This document shows, one piece after another, positions 54,971 to 62,985 of a stretch of DNA of 64,000 nucleotides. The notes below the pieces were generated by a model, which worked only from the letters and a program-made list of their open reading frames with translations, ran no database searches and had not been told where the DNA came from. The translations under genes were made by a program, and so were the position numbers. Position 1 is the first letter of the stretch; the number at the start of each line of letters is the position of its first letter. Origin of the DNA: Poriferisodalis sp965262965 (GTDB lineage Bacteria > Actinomycetota > Acidimicrobiia > Acidimicrobiales > Poriferisodalaceae); contig NZ_OZ253573.1 in NCBI RefSeq assembly GCF_965262965.1, positions 3,968,001 through 4,032,000 on the forward strand, read 5' to 3'.

Positions 54971-55116
54971 CCGAGAAGAGCGTTTGGTGGGCGTTCGGGG
55001 GCGCCCGCGTTGAAATTCTGGGCGTTTTGGTTCCAGCAGCCGGCAGATCCGCTGCGCGTCCCTTGGCATCGAGATCCTCGATGCGAGACAAGCGGCCCTT
55101 CAGCTTCGGTCGTATC

Positions 55117-55275
55117 TCAATGCTCCACGACCCGAACAACTTCATCGGTGAACGAGAACGTTGGCGCGAAGAAGAGCCCGAAAGCGATGCCGAACACCAC
55201 CACGATGGCGGTCCTGACCCAACGCTTGATCGGTTTGCCGCTTTTCTTTGCGGCGTAGCCGAGCAGCCAGTACAT
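55117..55275 (-). CDS. Small membrane protein
   Basis: ATG 55275 gives 52 residues: MYWLLGYAAKKSGKPIKRWV, then the hydrophobic segment AIVVVFGIAFGLFFA and an acidic tail. The frame is open upstream to the TAG that ends the serpin gene (55360), and that stretch encodes another hydrophobic helix (LIGTAFLFLILLAVFGGG), so a two-helix protein from a CTG (55329) or by readthrough of the serpin stop is possible. Likely membrane-bound; function unknown. Confidence 0.5.
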   Translation of the reverse strand: MYWLLGYAAKKSGKPIKRWVRTAIVVVFGIAFGLFFAPTFSFTDEVVRVVEH

Positions 55276-55359
55276 CCCCCCGCCGAAAACGGCCAGCAGG
55301 ATTAGGAACAGGAAGGCGGTGCCGATCAGTTCGGAGGCATCAGGGACGATGGTGTTGTT

Positions 55360-56681
55360 CTACGCGGTGGGGTCGACGAGGCGGCCGATGAACAGCACGG
55401 CCTGTGTTTGCTGGTGGATGATCGCCCATAGGAAGGGGCGGTCGGCGACAACGGTGAGATCAGGGGGTGGCGGCGCGGACAGTTCGAAGCCCATGGAGGT
55501 GGCTGCTGCTGCTTCGGTGCCTTTCTCGTCGACGATCACTTTGGCGCTGTGGAGCGCTGAGGTGATGAAGATGCCTGGAGCGATGCCGTCGAACCCCGCA
55601 CCGGGGCAGAACCCCAGGGGCACAGCCATTCGAAGAGATCCGCAGGCGGCGCCAGTGTCTGTTCCCACTTGGGCATGGTGAGATCGACGGTGCCCTGTCG
55701 GGCAGCGCCGGACAGCCCGACCAAAGCCGCGGCGTCGAGCGATTCCTCGACGGCTGCGAGGCCGTCGCGCTCGTGAGGCACGATCAGCCACATCGCCAGG
55801 TCGCGGCCGACATAGGGCAGTTCCACGGCGTCGGCGCCGTCCATCCGGACGTAACGGCGATCGACCGCTTCTGGGTCGCGCATGAATGGCACGATCACTG
55901 AGTGGCCGGTGTCGGTGGTGAACTTGCCGTCGCTGGTCAGGTCGGCCAAGAACGGCTCCAGCCAGTCGGCCTTGAGGTACACGGTGTTCACCAGGATGAG
56001 TTCTTGGTCTTGGACCACGGCCTCGTTGACGATCACCGGGATGAGGCCGCGGGTGCGTCCCGAGACCCATTGGTTGATGACTTCGGCAGCGGCGGCGCCG
56101 TCGGCGGTGTCGACCGGTTGGATCGTGGCTCCGTAGTGCGCGGCGGCGGTGTCGAGGAACTCGGGCCGGGGAGAGAATCCGTCGTCGGGGAAGAGCCGGT
56201 TGGCCACTTCCACGGTGTTGGGCTCTGCCGACGCCTTGGCCAGCATGAGACCGACGGCGTTGGCGGCGCTGTGGCTGCCCTGCTCTGCGAACCCGAAGAT
56301 CTCATCGAGCATCGCTGCGGTGTCGGACGACGCCCCGGCTCGGCTCAGGCTGAAAGCGACGCCGATGCTGATGGGGCTGGACACGGCGTTGCCGCCCAGG
56401 TGCCGGTGGAAGTCCCACCCTGCTGCGTTGACTCCCGCGACCCACTCGGCCATCGGAGCGTCGGGATCTGCCGGCAGGCGATCAGTGACCGGCTCTATCG
56501 CTGCAGGGACTGTCTCTATTGCTGCAGGGACTGCGGGCTCGGCTGCCGTCACTCCAATGGACGTTGCCGTGGTGGCGGCTGTCGCGCCGGTGGCGGGGAC
56601 GGTGGTGTCCGCTGAGGTGCCGCAGGCCGCTGCAACCCAGCACAACACGACCAGGAACCCGAGCAACCTGTTCACGGCCAT
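55360..56681 (-). pseudogene. Serpin lipoprotein, one frameshift
   Basis: ATG 56681 starts a lipoprotein signal (VVLCWVAAACGT). After a Thr/Ala linker comes a serpin fold: NAVSSPISIGVAFSLSRAGA, TRGLIPVIVNEAVVQ, LILVNTVYLKADWLEPF, ELPYVGRDLAMWLIVP. Near 55621-55626 the frame shifts by one base; the neighbouring frame continues as GIAPGIFITSALHSAKVIVD, then the inhibitory hinge EKGTEAAAAT, the reactive loop, and the closing RPFLWAIIHQQTQAVLFIG to the stop at 55360. An intact protein would be a surface-anchored inhibitor of serine or cysteine proteases. Recent decay or a base-calling error are both possible. Confidence 0.75.
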
Positions 56682-56715
56682 TCGACGCTACAGCGGCGAC
56701 TGAAATAGTCGCGCC

Positions 56716-57357
56716 ATGAAGTTCACGGTTACTGGTCACCTCGGCGCGGTCCAGCGCTCACTGTCCACAAGAACCCGTGTGGGCCGGCCGATGCGGGTGC
56801 TTGCTGCGGTTCGGACGTTCGACGCTGCGCCCGAAGAGTTGTGGGACGCGCTCACTGCGCCCGAGCGGATCCAGGTCTGGCTCGGCCCGACGAGTGGGGA
56901 CTTGCGAGTCGGTGGCCGGTTCGACATCGAGGACAACGCCAGCGGCGACATCGTCACCTGCGACAAGCCACGACTCATCGGAGTGACTTGGGAATTCGAC
57001 GGAGACATCAGCTGGGTGCACGCAACCCTGACTCCGTCCGGGGACGGCACCGGCCTCACCGTTGAGCACACCGCTGCGATACCGCCAGAGTTTTGGGAGC
57101 AGTACGGCCCAGGAGCAACCGGAATCGGTTGGGAAATGGCGCTCCTGGCCATTGCCGAATACCTCGCAGCACCGGATGCGCCGCCGCTTGATCCAGCGGA
57201 CCCCTAACTCCAGGGCCCGTTCAACGAATTCATGGCCGCAAGCAGCGTTGGGTGGGCCGACGCTGACATCGCCGACGGAGGCGACCCCGACCAAGCGCGT
57301 GCCGCTGCAGAGCGCACCCTCGCCTTCTATACCGGCAGCGACGGCCCCGAAGCCTGA
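56716..57357 (+). pseudogene. SRPBCC/AHSA1-domain protein with premature stop
   Basis: ATG 56716 opens an AHSA1-type SRPBCC protein: FDAAPEELWDALTAPERIQV, SGDLRVGGRFDIEDNASG, LIGVTWEFDGDISWV, and GATGIGWEMALLAIAEYL. A TAA at 57205-57207 ends it at 163 residues. The same frame continues without another stop to 57355-57357 and encodes the family's usual C-terminal helix (WADADIADGGDPDQARAAAE then RTLAFYTG). The stop is therefore a single nonsense change removing the last ~50 residues. The family binds small hydrophobic ligands or acts as a chaperone co-factor; the specific role is unknown. Confidence 0.72.
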
Positions 57358-57491
57358 GGCCAGGCACTCCTTCGAAGTTCTCGGCGATCTGGTGGTGCTC
57401 CGGCAGTCTCAGGCCGATGGTGTTCGGCGTCGGACCTCCTCTCTGGTTCGCATTGGAAACAAAACTGCCCACCAGCGAGTATCATGGCCAT

Positions 57492-58481
57492 ATGGCGATC
57501 ACTGAACGCGAGCGTGCCGAACAGCTCCTGATCGATGCGAGATGGCAAGGGTCTGCGACTTGCCCCGTGTGCGGCAGCGTGCGCTGTTCGGACCAGAGCG
57601 TTGGTGCCGGCGCCATGTGGTCCATCTGGCGTTGCGGCGACTGCCGCAGACGATTCACCGTCACCTCCAGTACCGCGATCCATTCCACGAAACTCTCCCC
57701 CTCGGCCTGGGTCGCTGTCGCCGAGCTGCAGGATCCTTCGGCTTCGAGCGTCGCAGAGGAGATCGGCGTCTCACGGGTCACCGCACGCAAGATCGCCGCC
57801 TTGCTCGGGCCCGTGAAATCCCGCTCCTTCAAGGAGCGGCTGCGCCATCTTCTGTGCAACGGGCCGCAGCGTCACCCGACGCGAGACCCGTGGCAGATCG
57901 ACCCGCTGCCGGCCACGCTGCGGGCCACCGACAGCCCGCTTCCGACGCTGAGCCACGGGTCCAAGTCGGTTCTCAACGCGCTGAGGGCCAGGCCGTTCGG
58001 CGCGACCGCGGCCAAGATCGCTCAGCTCGCCGGTGTGTCGTATTCCCAGACGCTGCGCTGCCTCGCCGCCCTAGAGCAACGCGGCTGGGTTGAGAGCACC
58101 AAGTCGACAATCCAGCACGGTTACGAACTGCGACAGGCAACGGTGTGGTCACTGTCGTGGTCGGACGGCGCCATGGTGGTCTTGTCGTTTCTGCGTGACG
58201 TGCCGACGCAGCGGCCTAGGGAGACCGACGACGAGGTTCCCCAACGCTTCTGGCGGAGTTTCTGGTCGGGTGCCTCCGCTGACACGCTGAGAATCTCGCA
58301 GCACGGTCTGCACATCGCCGAGACGCTGGTCGGCGGACGCGATCCGTGCGCGCGAGCGTGGGCGCTCTCAGCCTTGCCGACCGGGGTGCTGCAAGAGTGC
58401 CGCGCACTGCGGGGCTTCGACACCGGCTTGAGGGCCGAACTGCTCGACGGCGAGATCGCCCGACGCGCAGTTGCTCCATGA
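57492..58481 (+). CDS. Type IV antitoxin candidate: zinc ribbon plus winged helix
   Basis: 329 residues from ATG 57492. Residues ~25-65 are a zinc ribbon of the kind found at the N-terminus of ISXO2/IS1595 transposases: CPVCGSVRCSDQ and WRCGDCRRRFTVTSSTAI. A first HTH follows (SVAEEIGVSRVTARKIAALL). A second winged helix is near residues 170-210 (TAAKIAQLAGVSYSQTLRCL, ALEQRGWVE). The gene overlaps the AbiEii-like gene by ATGA. In type IV systems the first gene encodes an AbiEi-like winged-helix antitoxin that represses its operon and blocks the toxin without direct binding. The zinc ribbon is unusual for that role. Confidence 0.7.
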   Translation: MAITERERAEQLLIDARWQGSATCPVCGSVRCSDQSVGAGAMWSIWRCGDCRRRFTVTSSTAIHSTKLSPSAWVAVAELQDPSASSVAEEIGVSRVTARKIAALLGPVKSRSFKERLRHLLCNGPQRHPTRDPWQIDPLPATLRATDSPLPTLSHGSKSVLNALRARPFGATAAKIAQLAGVSYSQTLRCLAALEQRGWVESTKSTIQHGYELRQATVWSLSWSDGAMVVLSFLRDVPTQRPRETDDEVPQRFWRSFWSGASADTLRISQHGLHIAETLVGGRDPCARAWALSALPTGVLQECRALRGFDTGLRAELLDGEIARRAVAP

Positions 58482-59209
58482 GCGGACTCGACGCGTGGGC
58501 CGACGTGCTGCCCGAGAACCTGAGACGTGTGTGGCCTCATGTTGCGGACTGCGCGAACCGCGTCGGCGGTGCCCTCATGGGAGGCACAGCTGTCGCGATC
58601 CATTTGCGCCACCGAGTCTCCGAGGATCTCGATGTCATCACACTGCGCAAGTTCTCAGGCACAGCGCAAGAGAAGCGCCTGCGCAGAGCGGCCTCCAGCG
58701 TGGTGATCGACGAGGTCTCCGACAACATGTTCCATGGCTTCGTCGACGGAGTGAAAGTCGACATATTCCGCGCTCTGCCCTCGAACGGTGTGGAGCCCTC
58801 ACGGATGCGATGGGTTGCTGCGGGCACAACTATCGAAGGCATGAAGGTGGGGTCCATTCCGGACCTGATGGCCGCCAAGCTCGACGTGATCAGATTCCGG
58901 CCCAAGCTACGCGACTACTTGGATCTTGCCGCGATGGATCAGTCCGGGGCGTGCAGCCTCGAGGCCGGGCTCGGGTACTACTGCAAGCGGTTCGGATACA
59001 CCCACCCGCCCCGCGCTCTCGAAGAGATGACCCGCCTGCTAGAGAGTCCTGGCACCCTGCCGAGCGACCCCGACTACGAAGACCGGCGTAACGACGCATT
59101 GAACCACCTACAAGCTCGGGTGCCCGCGCTTCGCGACCGCATCGCTGAGATGCGCGACCAGACGGTCAGCGCTTCGGCGGCCGCCTCAGCTCAGCGCGTT
59201 AGCAACTAG
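58478..59209 (+). CDS. AbiEii/AbiGii-type nucleotidyltransferase toxin candidate
   Basis: 243 residues, ATG 58478. The nucleotidyltransferase core is visible: LMGGTAVAIHLRHRVSEDLD (GG...S.DLD with the catalytic Asp pair), then VDGVKVDIFRALP for the third acidic residue, and VGSIPDLMAAKLDVIRFRPK with RDYLDLAAM, as in DUF1814/AbiEii proteins. Members transfer nucleotides to tRNA or other targets and arrest growth. Translational coupling to the upstream regulator supports a toxin-antitoxin pair. The frame is intact. Confidence 0.82.
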   Translation: MSGLDAWADVLPENLRRVWPHVADCANRVGGALMGGTAVAIHLRHRVSEDLDVITLRKFSGTAQEKRLRRAASSVVIDEVSDNMFHGFVDGVKVDIFRALPSNGVEPSRMRWVAAGTTIEGMKVGSIPDLMAAKLDVIRFRPKLRDYLDLAAMDQSGACSLEAGLGYYCKRFGYTHPPRALEEMTRLLESPGTLPSDPDYEDRRNDALNHLQARVPALRDRIAEMRDQTVSASAAASAQRVSN

Positions 59210-59302
59210 CCCGACCGAGGCCTCCACCGAACTCGGGCACTCGGTTCGAATTCGATCCGGATCTGAAATGCGCTGGCCTGCCGTGCCAGACTTCGCAGCG
59301 CA

Positions 59303-60505
59303 ATGGCGGAATCGGGTGCGAACGGCGCTGATCAGCGGCCCTTGGAGGGCATCCGGGTGCTGGACTTCACCCGCGTCGTGGCCGGGCCGCTCGCGACACG
59401 GGTGATGGCCGACCTCGGCGCTGACGTCATCAAGATTGAGCCCGCTGACGGCGACCTGTGCCGGACGTTCCCGCCGTACGCACCGGGAGGCCAGAACCCC
59501 TACTTCTCCCAGCAGAACGCTGGCAAGCGCTTCTGCTCGGTTGATCTCACCGCACCTGGGGCGCCGGAGCTTGTCCGCGAGCTGGTGGGTCACTGCGACG
59601 TGGTCGTGGAGAATTACCGGCCGGGGGTGATGTCCAAGTTCGGCCTGGGCCGCGACGTCCTGTGCGAAGCGCACCCGGCGCTCGTGTACTGCTCGGTGAC
59701 GGGTTTCGGGCAGACAGGGCCGTGGGCCGATCGGCGTGCGTATGCGCCCGTGGGGCACATGGAGTCGGGGTACATCGAGCACAACATGCGCAAGGCAGGC
59801 TCGGGCCCGCAGCAGCCGGCGCTGGTGCTCGGCGACATCGTGACGGCGCTGCTTGCCGCGAGCTCGATCAACGGCATGCTCGTCAAGGCGCTGCGCACAG
59901 GGCGCGGCGGCCATCTCGACGTGTGCATGGTGGAGTCGATGGTGTACATCCAAGAGTGGGTTGCGACTGAATTGGCGGGCGGTTGGGACGGTCCCAACGC
60001 AGGCAATTGCCAGGAATGCCCGATCCTCGTCCTTCCTGACGGACGGGTCTGGGGCCTCGCGGGCAACCCTGCGGCATGGTTCGACGATGCGGTGGCGGTC
60101 ATGGAGCGCTCCGACCTCGCAGACGACCCGCGTTTTGCCACTCCCGAGGCTCGCATGGCCAACCGGCACGAGCTGTACGCCGAGATGACCCAGTGGGCAG
60201 CGGGCTTCGCCGACTTCGACGACTTTCGCCGAACCCTCGAAGCCGGCTCGCCGTTCAGCGTGTCGGAGATGCGCTCGATCTCGGAGCTGGCTCGCACCGA
60301 CTGGGCCCAGCATCGGGGTCTGTTGGCCCAAGCCGAGAGCGGCTACGCGGTGCCGGCACGCCCGGCGCTCGGTTCGGGCATCGGCACTGACGGTCACATT
60401 GCGGCCCGTGGCGCCGACAACCGCGAGACCATCGGCGGCCTGCTGGATCTTGACGACGCCCGGCTCGACGAGCTCGAGAGCGCTGGAGTGCTGGTCGCTG
60501 ATTGA
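59303..60505 (+). CDS. Family III CoA-transferase (CaiB/BaiF type)
   Basis: 400 residues from ATG 59303. It starts with the family signature GIRVLDFTRVVAGPLATRVM then ADLGADVIKIE, followed by NAGKRFCSVDLTAPGAPELV, VVVENYRPGVMSKFGLG and YCSVTGFGQTGPWADRRAYA. Such enzymes move CoA between carboxylic acids through an enzyme-bound anhydride on an Asp. The substrate cannot be told. Length fits the family. GC and codon use are uniform with the genes that follow. This appears to be the first core-type gene right of the accessory region. Confidence 0.85.
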   Translation: MAESGANGADQRPLEGIRVLDFTRVVAGPLATRVMADLGADVIKIEPADGDLCRTFPPYAPGGQNPYFSQQNAGKRFCSVDLTAPGAPELVRELVGHCDVVVENYRPGVMSKFGLGRDVLCEAHPALVYCSVTGFGQTGPWADRRAYAPVGHMESGYIEHNMRKAGSGPQQPALVLGDIVTALLAASSINGMLVKALRTGRGGHLDVCMVESMVYIQEWVATELAGGWDGPNAGNCQECPILVLPDGRVWGLAGNPAAWFDDAVAVMERSDLADDPRFATPEARMANRHELYAEMTQWAAGFADFDDFRRTLEAGSPFSVSEMRSISELARTDWAQHRGLLAQAESGYAVPARPALGSGIGTDGHIAARGADNRETIGGLLDLDDARLDELESAGVLVAD

Positions 60506-60545
60506 CGGCGACGTGTGATGCGGGCCGATTGACGGCGACGTGTGA
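60501..60545 (+). repeat. Two direct copies of an 18-bp sequence
   Basis: ATTGACGGCGACGTGTGA occurs at 60501-60518 and again at 60528-60545, 27 bp apart. The first copy contains the stop codon of the CoA-transferase gene. It looks like a small local duplication between that gene and pfkA. Confidence 0.7.
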
Positions 60546-60582
60546 CTCCGGCTGCTCGCGACGCCTCACGTAGCCTGAGCGC

Positions 60583-61650
60583 GTGCAAATCGGGGTGCTT
60601 ACTGGCGGCGGCGACTGTGCTGGCCTGAATGCCGCCATTCGAGCCGTGGTGAGGACCGCCGGACACGAGCTGGATCGCAGCGTCGTCGGCTACCGCCGTG
60701 GCTGGAACGGCGTGCTCGACGGCGACAGCGTCGAGCTCGATCCCGACGCCGTACGCGGCACGCTGCCCCGCGGCGGCACCATGCTCGGCACCTCGCGCAG
60801 CAGTCGACGCCTTCAGACCGAGGGCCCTGCACCGCTGATCGCCCAGCTCGAACGCGACGGCGTCGAAGCGCTGGTGACGATCGGGGGTGACGGCACACTC
60901 ATCACGTCACATCGGCTGTCCGAGGCCGGCTTTGCGGTGGTCGCTGTGCCCAAGACGATCGACAACGACGTCTTTGGCACAGACGTGTGCATCGGCTTCG
61001 ACACTGCGCTGGGCGTGGCCACCGAAGCCGTCGACCGGCTCCACACCACCGCCCAGTCACACGACCGCATCATGGTGCTGGAGGTGATGGGCCGCGAAAC
61101 GGGGCACATTGCCGCGGGCGCTGGCATCGCCGGCGGGGCGGCAGCGATCCTCGTGCCGGAGTCGCCGTTCAACATCGACGAGATCGCCGAACGCCTCATC
61201 GCCAGGCATCACCGCGATCGCAATGCGTCCATCATCGTCGTTGCAGAGGGAGCGATTCCCGACGGCAGCGTGGCAGTCCCCGATACGGGCACCGATGAGT
61301 GGGGCAACCGCGTCCTCGACGGCATGGGCCAGTTCGTCGGCGACCTGCTTGGGCAGCGAACCGGCTTCGAGACCCGCACGACCGTGTTGGGCTACATCCA
61401 GCGCGGAGGTCCGCCGTCGCCATCGGATCGGCTGCTCGGCAGCAGGTTGGGCGCTCGAGCGGTGGAGGTCCTCATGGAGGGCTGCACAGGGCATCTCGTC
61501 GGCGTGCACTCCACCGAGATTGCGCTGCGACCGCTCGGCGAGGTCGCTGGCCACACCCGCTATCTCACCGGCGACCAGCTCGAGCTTCTGGACCTCATCA
61601 CGACCGCGCCGGTGCTCACCCGCGTGACCTCGTCGCGCCGCTGGTTCTGA
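60583..61650 (+). CDS. pfkA: 6-phosphofructokinase (PfkA family)
   Basis: 355 residues from GTG 60583 (MQIGVLTGGGDCAGLNAAIR). Conserved PFK blocks: VTIGGDGTLITS, PKTIDNDVFGTDVCIGFDTA with the catalytic TIDND, EVMGRETGHIAAGAGIAGGA with MGR, VAEGA, and LGYIQRGGPPSPSDRLLGSR. Catalyses phosphorylation of fructose 6-phosphate in glycolysis. The phosphate-donor positions are mixed: GGDG (Gly, ATP-type) together with PKTIDND (Lys, PPi-type), as in the actinobacterial group-III enzymes. The donor therefore needs testing. Confidence 0.9.
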   Translation: MQIGVLTGGGDCAGLNAAIRAVVRTAGHELDRSVVGYRRGWNGVLDGDSVELDPDAVRGTLPRGGTMLGTSRSSRRLQTEGPAPLIAQLERDGVEALVTIGGDGTLITSHRLSEAGFAVVAVPKTIDNDVFGTDVCIGFDTALGVATEAVDRLHTTAQSHDRIMVLEVMGRETGHIAAGAGIAGGAAAILVPESPFNIDEIAERLIARHHRDRNASIIVVAEGAIPDGSVAVPDTGTDEWGNRVLDGMGQFVGDLLGQRTGFETRTTVLGYIQRGGPPSPSDRLLGSRLGARAVEVLMEGCTGHLVGVHSTEIALRPLGEVAGHTRYLTGDQLELLDLITTAPVLTRVTSSRRWF

Positions 61651-61728
61651 GCTCGGCGAGCGGCACGGGCGGGTTCATCGCCCAGGCAGCGTGAACCCTG
61701 CGGGGCGGTAGGGTGAATCGCACAACAC

Positions 61729-61819
61729 ACACCGGGGAGCCCGCAGGGCTGAGAGGGCGTGGCGCATGGGATGCGCTGGCGCCGACCCGAGAACCTGATC
61801 TGGGTAATGCCAGCGGAGG
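61729..61819 (+). promoter_or_regulatory. TPP riboswitch (THI element)
   Basis: The thi-box elements occur in order: CCGGGGAGCCC, GGGCTGAGAGGG, a variable stem, CGACCCGAGAACCTGATCTG, then GGGTAATGCCAGCGGAGGAA. This matches the thiamine-pyrophosphate aptamer almost base for base. It ends 7 nt before the thiB start, and its last arm contains the ribosome-binding GGAGG, so TPP binding most likely blocks translation initiation of thiB and the operon. Confidence 0.95.
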
Positions 61820-61825
61820 AAGCAC

Positions 61826-62965
61826 ATGAAGTCACCTTTCACCCTCAGACTCATCGTCGCGCTGGGCGCGGTGGTGCTGATCGCTGCCGCGTGCGGCAGC
61901 GACACGGGCACCGCCACTGGTGACACCGACTTTGACGACGATTTTGTGACGGCGTCTCCGGCGCCGCCCGAGACTGAGTCGCCGAGTGCTGCGTCCAACG
62001 CTGAAGACGTCCCCGTCGAGGGCACGACGGTGACGCTGTTGAGCCACGACTCGTTCACCCTGTCTGACGGGACACTCGAGACGTTCACCGAACTGACCGG
62101 GGTGAGGGTGGAGCTGCTCGAAGTGGGCGACGCGGGCACGCTCGTCGCAGAAGCGATCCTGACGAAAGACACGCCGCTCGGCGACGTGATGTTCGGGATC
62201 GACAACACGTTTCTCCAGCGAGGTCTCGACGCGGGCATCTTCGTGCCGTACGAGTCGCCACGGCTTGTCGATGTGGCGGCCGACCTCCAGCTCGATCCTT
62301 CCCATCGCGTTACTCCAGTGGATTACGGCGACGTGTGTGTCAACTACTGGAAAGACGCGTTGCCGCGTGAGCCTGTCGGCCTCGCAGACCTCACCCACGC
62401 AGACTTCGCCGACGAACTGGTGGTGCAGCATCCCGAGACGTCATCTGTGGGCCTGGCGTTCCTGCTTGCGACCATCGCTGCGTTCGGTGACGGCTGGGAG
62501 CAGTACTGGGCGGACCTGCGGGCGAATGGCGTTGCGGTAACAGCCGGCTGGGAGGACGCCTACTACGGCGAGTTCATCGCCGGCGGCGGCGAGCGCTCGA
62601 TGGTCGTCTCCTATGCGTCAAGTCCGCCAGCCGAGGTGATCTACGCCGACCCGCCGACCGATGTGGCGCCGACGGGAGTCATCACCGACTCGTGCTACCG
62701 CCAGATCGAGTTCGCCGGGATCCTTTCGGGGACCGACAACGAAGCCGGTGCGCAGGCGCTCATCGACTTCATGCTCAGTGAGACGTGGCAGAACGATGTG
62801 CCGCTCAACATGTTCGTCTACCCGGTCATCTCCAGTGCCGCGCTGCCACCGGAATTCGTCGAGCACACCGCAGTTCCCGCCGCACCGCTCATGCTCGACC
62901 CGGCTGAGATCGAGGCCAATCGCGACGCCTGGACCGAGCGCTGGGTGGAGATCGTTCTGCGCTGA
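61826..62965 (+). CDS. thiB: Thiamine ABC transporter, substrate-binding lipoprotein
   Basis: 379 residues from ATG 61826. The signal peptide ends in LIAAACGS, a lipobox, followed by an acidic Thr/Ser/Pro linker. The mature part is a periplasmic-binding-protein fold of the ThiB type: VTLLSHDSFTLSDGTLETF, DVMFGIDNTFLQRGLDAGIF, PVDYGDVCVNYWKDAL, TSSVGLAFLLATIAAFGDGW, and DAYYGEFIAGGGERSMVVSY. It binds thiamine or phosphorylated forms outside the membrane and hands them to the permease encoded next. It is regulated by the TPP riboswitch directly upstream. Confidence 0.92.
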   Translation: MKSPFTLRLIVALGAVVLIAAACGSDTGTATGDTDFDDDFVTASPAPPETESPSAASNAEDVPVEGTTVTLLSHDSFTLSDGTLETFTELTGVRVELLEVGDAGTLVAEAILTKDTPLGDVMFGIDNTFLQRGLDAGIFVPYESPRLVDVAADLQLDPSHRVTPVDYGDVCVNYWKDALPREPVGLADLTHADFADELVVQHPETSSVGLAFLLATIAAFGDGWEQYWADLRANGVAVTAGWEDAYYGEFIAGGGERSMVVSYASSPPAEVIYADPPTDVAPTGVITDSCYRQIEFAGILSGTDNEAGAQALIDFMLSETWQNDVPLNMFVYPVISSAALPPEFVEHTAVPAAPLMLDPAEIEANRDAWTERWVEIVLR

Positions 62966-62985
62966 CCGTTGAACGGCTGACCGAG

